A stretch of DNA of 64,000 nucleotides from assembly GCF_005938385.1 (NCBI RefSeq), contig NZ_VCRA01000022.1, forward strand, positions 52,831 through 116,830, given 5' to 3'. This document shows positions 51,359-59,723 of the stretch, one piece after another (positions within the stretch are counted from its first letter, which is position 1; every line of letters begins with the position of its first letter). The translations under genes were made by a program, and so were the position numbers. The DNA comes from Paenibacillus mesophilus. GTDB lineage: Bacteria > Bacillota > Bacilli > Paenibacillales > NBRC-103111. The notes under the pieces are model-generated. The model searched no databases, was not told where the DNA came from, and saw only the letters and a program-made list of their open reading frames with translations.

Positions 51359-51541
51359 GATGGAAAAGATGCAGTTATTTTCGTGAAATCAGTGCATGTA
51401 CCTGTAGTTAGATGGAAAAAGTCCAGCTATTTCTCCTAAATCTGCCCTGGTTGCCTCAGGTACTGAGGAAATAGCTGCATGTTTTCCAGTTAAAAGTCCC
51501 CAGCTGCCGTTCGGCGCCGCTTTTATATGCATGTTTTCCAT
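51359..51541. repeat. REP-like palindromic units, locus B
   Basis: Units near 51359-51382, 51411-51436, 51465-51490 and 51528-51541 carry TGGAAAAGATGCAGTTAT-like sequence in both orientations. This is the same family as 48117-48245 and 63560-63890. Confidence 0.65.
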
Positions 51542-51603
51542 TTAATGAGGGGAGGAGGACGAACCGTACAAGAGCGGAAGCTGCTATCCCCGTATGACAC
51601 GGC

Positions 51604-51629
51604 AAAAAACGGCTGCCACGCGGCAGCCG
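51604..51629 (-). terminator. Terminator after the decayed FAD oxidoreductase
   Basis: Minus-strand CGGCTGCC-GCGT-GGCAGCCG followed by six T. Confidence 0.85.
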
Positions 51630-51640
51630 CTTCATTTATT

Positions 51641-51986
51641 TTAGATGAAGGCCGGCTTCCCCCAACGGCGAAGCGCGCGGTCGATCAGCAGCCGGATTTT
51701 ATCGTCCATTACGTTGCGGATTTCCGAGCTGCCTTTGAACGAAATGACCAGCGATCCGTCGAGCTTCGGCAAATAGCGCTCAAACGCTCCCGCGATTGCC
51801 GGCCGAGTCTCCTCGTGGCGGCCCCCACCCGAAGCCCGGATTGAACGCTTCGATAAATTCCCGCCCGACCGAGGCGGTGCGCTCGACGACGATCACGTCC
51901 CGCTTCTCCTCCATCGCGGCTATTGCCGCGCCAAGGCCGGCTAACGTGGCGCCGCATACGAGCAGCGAGCACTCTGTGCGATTCAC
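51641..51986 (-). pseudogene. Remnant of an FAD-dependent oxidoreductase
   Basis: ATG 51986 starts MNRTECSLLVCGATLAGLGA, a dinucleotide-binding beta-alpha-beta fold, and continues DVIVVERTASVGREFIEAFN as in FAD-dependent oxidoreductases of ~450-550 residues. After ~55 residues the frame is lost; a second frame runs AIAGAFERYLPKLDGSLVIS and on to a stop at 51641. Most of the protein is missing, so this is an internal deletion plus frameshift. It follows the AraC regulator by 77 bp and was probably its target. Confidence 0.75.
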
Positions 51987-52063
51987 TTGAACAACCTCCT
52001 CATGACATCCCCTATCGGATTGACCGAACTTTCCAACCTTTATCCGAAGCCGATAAGCCCAAG

Positions 52064-52903
52064 CTACGCTTTCCTGTACTCCCGGGGCGGCATGCCCGCA
52101 TGGCTCGCGAACACTCTGGCGAAATAGAGCGGGTCTTGAAAGCCGACCTTCCGCGCCACTTCCGACACGGTCATATCACTGCTCTGCAGAAGCTGCTTCG
52201 CCTTGTCCAGCCTGATCTTCGTAATGTATTGCGTCGGCGTGCAGCCCGCCACCTTCTTGAACATGATCGAGAAGTAGCTCATCGACAAAGCGGCTACTTC
52301 CGCCAGCTCCTCCCTCTCCAAAGGGTCGGCGTAATGGCTCTTGATATATTCCATGCTCTTGGTTATGGCCCGGCGGACAAGGTCGCCTTCCTTCCTTTGC
52401 AAGTACAGCTTGCGCACTTCGCCTACAATGCTCTGGAACATCAGTCTGGCCTGCCATTCGTAATCCGCGTCCTTGTCGTGCCACAGATCGTACAGACGCT
52501 TCATTTGAAGGGCAAAGCCTTCGATGTCGTCCGTCTGCGTCACAACCGGCAGCGGCAAACGGTCTTCCTGCGGATCGAGACAAATGACGGAGCTTGCGTC
52601 CCACTCGATCAGCTTGTAATCGTAATGGACCGAATAAAACTGCAGCGGCTGCTCGGACGTATACGTGAGCTGGCATCTGCTGCCAAGCGGAAAATAAAAT
52701 ACGGAACCGACGGACAGCGGATAATGGACGCCGTTAATAATCACCACCCCCGCTCCATGGGTGACAAACATGAAATTACGCAGCGACGTTTTCTCATACG
52801 TCACCGTACGAGTATGCTTGCCATGAACCTGCCAAAATTTGCAGTCGCGCCATAACACGCCGAAAACCCGCGGATGAAATCTCGAGAAGAAGGCATTGTC
52901 CAT
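52064..52903 (-). CDS. AraC-family transcriptional regulator with cupin-like sensor
   Basis: The 279-residue protein has an N-terminal cupin-like half (GAGVVIINGVHYPLSVGSVF) and a C-terminal pair of helix-turn-helices (LAEVAALSMSYFSIMFKKVA; VSEVARKVGFQDPLYFARVF; REYRKA end). GGGGGG precedes ATG 52903. Members usually sense a sugar and activate nearby metabolic genes; here the downstream oxidoreductase is decayed, so the regulon may be elsewhere. Confidence 0.92.
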   Translation of the reverse strand: MDNAFFSRFHPRVFGVLWRDCKFWQVHGKHTRTVTYEKTSLRNFMFVTHGAGVVIINGVHYPLSVGSVFYFPLGSRCQLTYTSEQPLQFYSVHYDYKLIEWDASSVICLDPQEDRLPLPVVTQTDDIEGFALQMKRLYDLWHDKDADYEWQARLMFQSIVGEVRKLYLQRKEGDLVRRAITKSMEYIKSHYADPLEREELAEVAALSMSYFSIMFKKVAGCTPTQYITKIRLDKAKQLLQSSDMTVSEVARKVGFQDPLYFARVFASHAGMPPREYRKA

Positions 52904-53389
52904 TAACGATCCCCCCTGTTCCGTAACGTTATTATAGTTGCTTCGCGATATGGTTTAAATGGAATTTTGAACAGATATATGGATTTATGTTTTATGATGA
53001 GGAATCCAAACATTTGTCCATGTTTCTATTTTTTCATCCATTTACCAGTGTCATTTCTTGCCTATATGGCGATTCCATGAAAGAACGAGGGCTTCCATAC
53101 TTGTAAACCTGTATCCATATGCGAGGAAAAAAATCGGTGAATCGTACAAAAAGCGAGCCAGCCTAACAGCCGACAAGCCGGGAGTAGAGGAGATAGTCCA
53201 CCTGAACGCGTGAAAGTCGTAAAGGGGTATTTGCGCAAAAATAACACGGCCAACACGACTTTGCAAGGGTGAAAATCGCGGGCTTTTCGCCGTTTGTCCG
53301 GCTGATCCAAAACGATGCGGGCTAGTGCCCTCTTCCCTTTGCCGTGCATAGGATAAACTAGACATCAATGGAAAGGAAGAGAGCGGCAG
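52904..53389. other. 486-bp gap: AraC promoter, no further gene
   Basis: The AraC promoter is at 52931-52959. Overlapping minus-strand frames at 53051-53368 have no recognised motif or ribosome site. I see nothing else I can support, apart from the promoter side of the gene at 53390. Confidence 0.4.
52931..52959 (-). promoter_or_regulatory. Sigma-A promoter of the AraC-family gene
   Basis: Minus-strand TTTAAA (52954-52959) and a perfect TATAAT (52931-52936) are spaced by 17 bases, 28 bases before the ATG at 52903. Confidence 0.65.
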
Positions 53390-53659
53390 ATGAGCAACGG
53401 CACCGATACGCAGGAGCTAAGACCTCCCCAAGGAGGGGGGCACGACGGCCATCACGGAGACGGCCATCACGGCGGTTATCATGGAGGGGGATACCATGGC
53501 GGTTATTACCCGCCTAAATTCCCGCAGCTATTCCCTTTAATTATCCCGCTGCCGTATCCGTATCCGACTCCTTATTCCTCCTATCCTTACTCGACTTATC
53601 CGTACCAGCAGCCGTACCAACAGCCGTACCCTTACTATCCGTATCCATACTATGGATAA
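53390..53659 (+). CDS. 89-residue His/Gly- and Tyr/Pro-rich low-complexity protein
   Basis: ATG 53390 follows GGAAAGGAAGAGAG. After 14 residues the chain is HDGHHGDGHHGGYHGGGY, then a short FPQLFPLIIPLPY, then YPYSTYPYQQPYQQPYPY to the end. The make-up recalls spore-coat or exosporium proteins and metal-binding His-rich peptides, but no homologue can be named. A strong terminator follows directly, which supports a real monocistronic gene. Confidence 0.7.
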   Translation: MSNGTDTQELRPPQGGGHDGHHGDGHHGGYHGGGYHGGYYPPKFPQLFPLIIPLPYPYPTPYSSYPYSTYPYQQPYQQPYPYYPYPYYG

Positions 53660-53671
53660 GATTTGAATGCA

Positions 53672-53729
53672 ACGGCAGCGGCAGCCCGGGACGCGAAAAT
53701 AAAGTCCCGGACGGCCGCCGCCGTTTTTA
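53672..53729 (+). terminator. Terminator of the His/Tyr-rich gene
   Basis: ACGGC-GCGGC-CCCGGGAC pairs with GTCCCGG...GCCGCCGT, followed by five T. Confidence 0.85.
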
Positions 53730-53803
53730 TCTACCCCAGCATACTGATAGGAGCTATACTCAACGAATCCGCCTCTTCCTTCCTTGTCTATATCAATCGT
53801 CTT

Positions 53804-53838
53804 AAAAATAAAAAGCGAGGACAAAGTGCATCCTCGCT
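53804..53838 (-). terminator. Terminator of the exported protein gene at 53900
   Basis: Minus-strand AGCGAGGA and TCCTCGCT form a stem followed by TTTTATTTTT. Confidence 0.85.
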
Positions 53839-53899
53839 AAAAGGGAACGGGAAAACGTCGAGCGAGACAAAGCCCGGCTCCAACCCGAACGTTCGTCGA

Positions 53900-54547
53900 T
53901 TATTGCGCAGGTACCTTAGTAGGCTGTTCGTAGAAACGAAGCTGGAGCACCTTTAAGCCCTTATTGTCATACTGCCAGAAATAGTTTTCCAAACGATCGT
54001 CAAAAAGCGGGTATCGTTCCGTAACGCCGTCTCCGTCCAAATCCACATAAATATACAACAATTCTTTGGTGACGTTGTCGAACGAGCTTTTTCCTTTGTC
54101 TCTCACGGAAACAAGGCTATACAAAGAACAATATAGTTCGTCCGTTGACGGATCCGTAGCGCAAGTCGTCATTTCCGAACTGCCGCCCGATTTTCCAAGC
54201 GCTCGCGCATAAACGGAATACGAAGTCGTGCCGTCTCCATCCGGATCCGGATTGGGCAACCGGAAAGCAGCGCTGCCGTCGGTACCGTTTGCATCCAACA
54301 CTTGGTAGTCGCCCTGGGAAAGTAAAATTCGCGAGCTTCCTTCAAGCGGAACAAAAATGCGACGACCGTCGTTATTGGTCATATCGGCATTTTTGTCATG
54401 CGATACTCCGATAATGTTCAGATTGTAATGAGCGCCGCTAGGAGCCCCGTTCCCGGTGGACTCGGCTCCCGTGACTCCGGCGGCGGACAGCGTGAGGGCG
54501 GCGGACAGCAAACCGACGAGCATGAGCTTTTTCCTGCTTCCCTTCAT
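53900..54547 (-). CDS. Exported protein of unknown function with Asp-rich loops
   Basis: The 215-residue product begins with a clear signal peptide (KKLMLVGLLSAALTLSAAGV). Two Ca-loop-like stretches are visible: NPDPDGDGTTSY (~100) and VDLDGDGVTERYP (~170). Two cysteines (CATDPSTDELYC) may form a disulphide. I do not recognise the family. The ribosome site GGAGGGAAT precedes ATG 54547. It is monocistronic with its own terminator. Confidence 0.8.
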   Translation of the reverse strand: MKGSRKKLMLVGLLSAALTLSAAGVTGAESTGNGAPSGAHYNLNIIGVSHDKNADMTNNDGRRIFVPLEGSSRILLSQGDYQVLDANGTDGSAAFRLPNPDPDGDGTTSYSVYARALGKSGGSSEMTTCATDPSTDELYCSLYSLVSVRDKGKSSFDNVTKELLYIYVDLDGDGVTERYPLFDDRLENYFWQYDNKGLKVLQLRFYEQPTKVPAQ

Positions 54548-54770
54548 ACTTCAATTCCCTCCTTAAATCATGATTGGATGGCCATTCCATAAGTTAGTAT
54601 ATTCCGAATATACAGATAATTCAATAATTTTGTTCTTGTTAAAGAATTTTTTTTGAATTAACGCCTGAATATTAAGTAAATTCGTTGAAATCGTTCGTTA
54701 TAAAGAACAATAAAACATTTCGCTATAAGAAAAGCTTCTGATCGAAGCCTTCTCGATGATGTTCATTCGT

Positions 54771-54852
54771 GTTTTAGCGGTAGCTTATTCTTGGTAAACA
54801 AAGTCTCTCTTCACTGTAGTGCTTTAGCGAAGTTAAACTTTCCTTATCGTTA
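54771..54852. repeat. Dispersed repeat, copy 2 (related to 25991-26073)
   Basis: It begins GTTTTAGCGGTAGCTTATTC and ends TGCTTTAGCGAAGTTAAAC, then CGTTAA, matching copy 1 along its length. It lies in the 730-bp gap upstream of the glycosyltransferase operon. Confidence 0.6.
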
Positions 54853-54896
54853 AAAAAGCAGCCCTGCGCTTGTATCACGCGAGCTGCTTGGGTATA

Positions 54897-55130
54897 AAAA
54901 GCACACCCAGACTTCAAGGTGGAACCCATGGTGGCCGTGATCGGGCATTTCCGCCATTTGCATCTGGAGCACGACGTGAAAGATTTTCAAGTGCTCGCGA
55001 TTCATCGACTACGCATACATTAGACCGCCGTTTCGGATTGCCGTGGAAATCGATGGCTACGGAACACATGCAAGCTCCTCATCGGGTTTATCCACGCTCG
55101 GATTCGAAATGTCCCATCCCGCCGGTCAAA
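54897..55130 (+). pseudogene. Decayed VSR-like (DUF559-type) endonuclease domain
   Basis: One frame reads KAHPDFKVEPMVAVIGHFRH, and a second, shifted frame reads FIDYAYIRPPFRIAVEIDGY then GTH before decaying into unrelated residues. The EIDGYGTH motif with its acidic and Gly residues is typical of DUF559/VSR-like restriction folds. The frameshift and the missing C-terminal part show that the gene is dead. No ribosome site precedes it. Confidence 0.6.
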
Positions 55131-55278
55131 CTCACTCCCCCTGTCTCGAAATACTCTCATTCCTATCTGATCCATTTGCGCATTGCCCGGAAGCAAGCGG
55201 CTTTTAACCGGCATTTGATTTTCCCGTCAATAATCGTATCATAGAGAGAGGTAAAATTGGCTAACGGAGGACACGCAT

Positions 55279-56322
55279 ATGCATGCGCAAGGGGCTTTAC
55301 CCATATTAGGCATCGTCGTTCCTTGCTACAACGAGGAAGAAGTTCTTCCCGAAACGATCGTACGACTGACTCGCGTGCTCGATCGGCTGGTCGGGGAACG
55401 TCTCGCGTCTCCGGGCAGCTTCATGCTGTTCGTCGACGACGGAAGCCGGGACAAGACGTGGGAGCTGATCGAGAGCTTCCGGCAGTCGAACCCCCGGGTC
55501 GCCGGCCTGAAGCTGGCCCGCAACGCGGGACACCAGCGCGCGCTGCTCGCCGGACTGAATCGCGCCCGTCTGACCGCCGACTGCGCAATCTCGATTGATG
55601 CGGACTTGCAGGACGACCCGGAAGCGATTCGCGAGTTTATGATCAAATACAGTGAAGGCTACGACATCGTATACGGCATCCGCCAAAGCCGCGCCACGGA
55701 CACCGCGTTCAAACGCGGAACGGCGCAATCGTTCTACAAGCTGATGGCCAAGCTCGGCGCCAAAGTCGAATACAACCACGCCGACTACCGGCTCATGAGC
55801 CGCCGCGCGCTCGAGCAGCTCGACCGGTTCAAGGAAGTGAACTTGTTTCTGCGGGGCATCGTGCCGATGATCGGCTTCAAGAGCACCAAAGTATACTTCG
55901 ACCGTCACGAGCGGTTCGCCGGGGAATCGAAATATCCGCTGAAGAAAATGCTTTCGTTCGCATGGGACGGCATTACTTCGCTGAGCGTGACGCCGATCCG
56001 GTTCGTCACCTTGGCCGGCTTCGCGCTTTTCCTGATCAGTGTGCTCGCGGCGCTATATTCGATTATCCAGAAGCTGGCTGGCAATACCGTCTCCGGCTGG
56101 ACGTCGCTCATGCTCTCGATCTGGTTCGTCGGAGGCATTCAATTGATCAGCCTCGGGCTTATCGGCGAGTACATCGGCAAAATTTATAAAGAAGTCAAGC
56201 GCCGTCCGCTGTATATCGTAGAGACGGATCTCGCGGCGCAGTCCGAAGCGAGCAGCCGGACGGAACCGAACCCGACGCCGGACAAGACCTCCCGGAAAGT
56301 GGAACAGGAGACGCTGCGATGA
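55279..56322 (+). CDS. GT2 glycosyltransferase, polyprenyl-phosphate type (GtrB-like)
   Basis: The 347-residue protein has an N-terminal GT2 domain with VVPCYNEE (~13-20), VDDGSRDKT (52-60) and the metal-binding SIDADLQDDP (105-114). HADYRLMSRRA lies further on. Two C-terminal membrane helices follow (~230-300). Such enzymes load a sugar onto undecaprenyl phosphate at the inner face of the membrane. Its stop overlaps the start of the GtrA gene, so the three-gene operon is tightly coupled. Confidence 0.92.
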   Translation: MHAQGALPILGIVVPCYNEEEVLPETIVRLTRVLDRLVGERLASPGSFMLFVDDGSRDKTWELIESFRQSNPRVAGLKLARNAGHQRALLAGLNRARLTADCAISIDADLQDDPEAIREFMIKYSEGYDIVYGIRQSRATDTAFKRGTAQSFYKLMAKLGAKVEYNHADYRLMSRRALEQLDRFKEVNLFLRGIVPMIGFKSTKVYFDRHERFAGESKYPLKKMLSFAWDGITSLSVTPIRFVTLAGFALFLISVLAALYSIIQKLAGNTVSGWTSLMLSIWFVGGIQLISLGLIGEYIGKIYKEVKRRPLYIVETDLAAQSEASSRTEPNPTPDKTSRKVEQETLR

Positions 56323-56771
56323 ACCTGCTCGCCCGGATGGACCACTCGTTCCTCCGCTTCCTGCTCGTCGGAGTGTTCAATACGCTGGTCGGCCTGTCCG
56401 TCATCGCCTTGCTGCTCCATGTCGCCGGGATCGGCTATTGGGCCTCCACCTTTATCGGCAACGCCGTCGGAGCGCTGGTCAGCTACATTTTGAACAAACG
56501 GTTCACGTTTCGCTCCAAAGCCAAGGTTGCCGGAAGCTTGTGGAAATTTTTGCTCGTCACTCTCGTTTGTTACGGCTTGTCCTACGGGATCGGTTTATAT
56601 GGCGGATGGTTGATAGCGGCCGTATTTCCTTGGTTTCCCGACAACCGCGTGCACGACGCGGCGACCCTGCTGGGCACGGGACTCTATACGGTAACCAATT
56701 ATTTGGGACACAAATATTTCAGCTTTCGGACGGTTTCATCCGTTAGCAGACAGGCAGGTGAGTCGTCTTGA
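56319..56771 (+). CDS. GtrA-family flippase-like membrane protein
   Basis: The 150-residue protein has four membrane helices and the GtrA pattern FLRFLLVGVFNTLVGLSV and YILNKRFTFRS, with TNYLGHKYFSFR at the end. GtrA proteins are thought to move polyprenyl-phosphate sugar across the membrane. It overlaps GT2 upstream by four bases (ATGA) and the next gene by four bases (TTGA). Confidence 0.92.
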   Translation: MNLLARMDHSFLRFLLVGVFNTLVGLSVIALLLHVAGIGYWASTFIGNAVGALVSYILNKRFTFRSKAKVAGSLWKFLLVTLVCYGLSYGIGLYGGWLIAAVFPWFPDNRVHDAATLLGTGLYTVTNYLGHKYFSFRTVSSVSRQAGESS

Positions 56772-58219
56772 GAAGAATGCCAGGCCTTACCTTCTGGACG
56801 ATGGCCGCGGCAATCGTCGTCATGGTGTACGTACTGATCGTCAAACCGATCGTCGGCATCGCCGACAACGGCGACTTTTTGCGCATCATGGCATCGACCG
56901 GACTGGACTACCTGGATCCGAATCTCTCTTATGAAGACAAATATTTCGGAAACTTTATACGCGAGTTCAAGCTCGCCTCGCTCGGCATAGGCGGCTACGC
57001 TTCGACGCAAGTGCCGCTTGTCATTATCGCCACTTGGCTGAACAAGCTCGCCTACAGCCGGGACGTGTTCGACATGCGGTTCATGACCGTCGTATACGGC
57101 TTGCTGCTGCTGGCTGGCTTCTGGGCCGTCACCCGGTTTCACCGGACGCTTCCGCTCGTCAGCCGGATCGCGATCGGGCTGCTGCTCGTGTTCGTATTTG
57201 CCGATGTGGGCTATATCGGATACTTCAACTCGCTGTTCGGCGAGCCGGTGTCGCTCGTCTTTCTGCTCCTGACCGTCGCGCTGGCACTGGCAACCGCTAC
57301 CCGTGAGAAGCCTTCGCGCAAGCTGCTCGTCGCTTTCTTCCTCTGCGCGATCTGGCTGACCGGATCCAAAATCCAGAACGCACCCGTCGGCATCCTGATC
57401 GCCCTTCTCGGCTTGCGTTTCTTGGGGATGAGCCGCGAAGCCGCTTGGCGCAGGACGGTAATCGGCTTCTCCGCTTTTCTCGCGCTCGGCTCGCTGGCCA
57501 TGTATATTTTCGCGCCGAAGCAGCTGAAAGAGATTAATATGTATCAAACGGTCTTCTATGGCGTAGTGAAAGATTCGCCGACGCCCGAAGAAGACTTGGA
57601 GGAGCTTGGCGTATCGAAAGAGCTCGCGGTTCTGGCCGGCACGAACTTCTTCACCGCCGACACGCCGATTCCGCAGCGCGATCCGCGCATGTACGAGATG
57701 TTCTATAACCATATGAGCCATGGCAAAATCGCGCTGTTCTACCTGAAGCATCCGGGACGCCTATTCGAGAAGCTGGAAATCGCGGCCGAGAACGGCATGA
57801 CGATCCGCCCGTATTATTTGGGCACTTACGAGAAAAGCGAGGGCATGCCGCGAGGCGCCGTCTCGAACAAATTCGGCTTATGGAGCGAGTGGAAGCGGAC
57901 ATACTTGCCGAATACGCTCTGGTTCCTCCTCCCGTTCTGCCTGCTGTATTATTTCATTCTATGGATGGAATGGCGCAATGCGGGGTCGCTCGGAGGACGA
58001 ATATACGCGGAGACGTTCGCCCTCGTCGGGCTGATCGGCATCATCTCGTTCCTCATCCCGGTTATCGGCGACGGCGAAGCCGATCTGAGCAAGCATTTGT
58101 TTCTGTTCAACGTCTGCTTCGACATCATGTTCGTCGCCAGCCTGCTTTGGATCGTCCATAAGGCGGCGATTGCGTTTGGCGGACGGCCGGCTTATCCCCG
58201 TTATGACTCGTGGCAGTAA
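56768..58219 (+). CDS. Polytopic membrane protein, GtrC/GT-C-like
   Basis: TTG 56768 overlaps the GtrA stop, with CAGGTGAG upstream. The 483-residue protein has ten or more membrane helices. An early acidic loop GIADNGDFLRIMASTG is where GT-C enzymes carry catalytic acid residues. A large extracytoplasmic region (~240-350) lies between helices. With the two genes before it, it completes the three-part glucosylation-type cassette: loading, flipping, transfer to an outside acceptor such as teichoic acid or protein. The acceptor is unknown. Confidence 0.85.
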   Translation: MRRMPGLTFWTMAAAIVVMVYVLIVKPIVGIADNGDFLRIMASTGLDYLDPNLSYEDKYFGNFIREFKLASLGIGGYASTQVPLVIIATWLNKLAYSRDVFDMRFMTVVYGLLLLAGFWAVTRFHRTLPLVSRIAIGLLLVFVFADVGYIGYFNSLFGEPVSLVFLLLTVALALATATREKPSRKLLVAFFLCAIWLTGSKIQNAPVGILIALLGLRFLGMSREAAWRRTVIGFSAFLALGSLAMYIFAPKQLKEINMYQTVFYGVVKDSPTPEEDLEELGVSKELAVLAGTNFFTADTPIPQRDPRMYEMFYNHMSHGKIALFYLKHPGRLFEKLEIAAENGMTIRPYYLGTYEKSEGMPRGAVSNKFGLWSEWKRTYLPNTLWFLLPFCLLYYFILWMEWRNAGSLGGRIYAETFALVGLIGIISFLIPVIGDGEADLSKHLFLFNVCFDIMFVASLLWIVHKAAIAFGGRPAYPRYDSWQ

Positions 58220-58225
58220 AGAAAT

Positions 58226-58262
58226 AGGGCGCGATTCTCGATGAAGAGAGTCGCGCCCTTTC
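58226..58262. terminator. Bidirectional terminator between convergent genes
   Basis: AGGGCGCGA-TTCTC and GAGAG-TCGCGCCCT form a long stem around a short loop. T-runs are short. It lies between 58219 and 58284. Confidence 0.75.
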
Positions 58263-58283
58263 CTTATCTGCTGCAGCCCGTAT

Positions 58284-59498
58284 TTACGCCGCCTCCGGCT
58301 TCCTGTCCTTCGGCAGCAGGATGGCCAGCACGCCGAGCAGCGGCAAGTAGGCGCAAAGCTTCATGATGTAAGCGATGCTCGTCGCATCGGCGATCCAACC
58401 GAGCACGACCGAGCCCAGTCCGCCGAGGCCGAACGCCAGACCGAAGAACAATCCCGATACGAGCCCGACATTGCCGGGGAGCAGCTCTTGGGCGTAGACG
58501 ACGATGATCGAGAAGGCCGAAGAGAGCACGAAACCGGCACATACGCATAATACGCCCGACCAGAACAAATCCGCATAAGGCAGCAGTATCGAGAACGGCG
58601 CCGTTCCGAGTATCGACAGCCAGATGATGTTGCGTCTGCCGAACCGGTCCGCGAGCGGCCCGCCGAAGAACGTCCCGGCCGCGGTAGCGACGAGGAATGC
58701 GAACAGGAACAGCTGCGCGTGCTCGACCGTCACTCCGTAATCGTCGATTAAATAAAACGTATAGAAGCTCGTAATGCTGGACATGTATACATGCTTCGAG
58801 AACACGAGAAACACGAGGATGACGATCGCCGACACGATCTGGAAACGGGACAGCGAGCCGATCCTGGCCTCCTGCGCAGTGCGCTTGGCGGATGCGCGCG
58901 GCGCGATATTTTGCCGCCTGTACCATCCTGCTACGTAATATTGGATGACGATTCCCGCTATCGCGACGAAAGTAAACCAAATGACGCCTATTTGTCCGAG
59001 CGGTACGAACAGCACCGCCGTCAAAATCGGACCGAGCGAACTGCCGATATTGCCGCCTACTTGGAAAATGGATTGGGCCAATCCTCTCTTTCCTCCGGCG
59101 GCCAAGTAAGCGACCCGCGACGATTCCGGATGGAAGATCGCCGAGCCGATGCCCATCGCCGTGACGGCAAGCAGGATTAGAGCGAAATTCGGCGCAAGCG
59201 CCAGCATGACGATACCCGCCAAAGTAAAACATACGCCGATCGGCAAGATGTACGGCCGGGGGCGTATATCCGCATACGTTCCGACGATCGGCTGCAAAAT
59301 CGAAGCTGTCATATTCATCGCGAAGGCGATCAAGCCGATCTGCTTATAGGACAAACTGAGCGAGTCTCTCAGAATCGGAAACAGCGCCGAAACCGTCGAC
59401 TGCATCACATCGTTCAGCAAATGGACGATACTGATGGCGAACAAAATCGGAAAAACGGTCGCTGCTGCGGTTGAAGCATGTGAAGCGGTTCTTGCCAC
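58284..59498 (-). CDS. MFS exporter, fosmidomycin-resistance (Fsr)-like
   Basis: The protein has twelve membrane helices with the MFS loop motif GPLADRFGRRNIIW and an N-terminal LLNDVMQSTVSALFPILRDS, typical of the Fsr branch. GIGSAIFHPESSRVAYLAAG is also characteristic. I place the start at GTG 59498 because GGGAG lies nine bases ahead; an ATG at 59507 directly touches that site. A perfect inverted repeat lies ~50 bp upstream, suggesting repression. The substrate is unknown. Confidence 0.9.
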   Translation of the reverse strand: MARTASHASTAAATVFPILFAISIVHLLNDVMQSTVSALFPILRDSLSLSYKQIGLIAFAMNMTASILQPIVGTYADIRPRPYILPIGVCFTLAGIVMLALAPNFALILLAVTAMGIGSAIFHPESSRVAYLAAGGKRGLAQSIFQVGGNIGSSLGPILTAVLFVPLGQIGVIWFTFVAIAGIVIQYYVAGWYRRQNIAPRASAKRTAQEARIGSLSRFQIVSAIVILVFLVFSKHVYMSSITSFYTFYLIDDYGVTVEHAQLFLFAFLVATAAGTFFGGPLADRFGRRNIIWLSILGTAPFSILLPYADLFWSGVLCVCAGFVLSSAFSIIVVYAQELLPGNVGLVSGLFFGLAFGLGGLGSVVLGWIADATSIAYIMKLCAYLPLLGVLAILLPKDRKPEAA

Positions 59499-59545
59499 TG
59501 TGGTCATCTCCCTAAGCTGGTTGAAAAATAAAAACAAAAGAAAAG

Positions 59546-59576
59546 CAAACGTTCCTTCAAACGAAATGAACGTTTG
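59546..59576. promoter_or_regulatory. Perfect 9-bp inverted repeat upstream of the MFS gene
   Basis: CAAACGTTC (59546-59554) and GAACGTTTG (59568-59576) are perfect inverted copies with a 13-base spacer, a TetR/MarR-like operator layout. No such regulator is in the window. Confidence 0.55.
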
Positions 59577-59723
59577 TGCGATTATAGCACGACAGGCCGG
59601 GAAACCGTCAATACCCTAGTGAGCGGGAACGTTCTTAAGGATCTTCCCGATCTGTTACCCGGGAAGCTCCCTTTATCGTTATTTTCTCGTATGGTATACT
59701 TGAAACTAGCTGCATGAACCTAT

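Noticed and set aside
53051..53368. Two overlapping minus-strand frames of 95 and 105 codons
   Set aside because: They overlap each other in different frames, lack ribosome sites and show no domain pattern.
54870..55244. 124-codon plus-strand frame
   Set aside because: The other two frames carry the endonuclease-like remnants; this one is the meaningless third frame.
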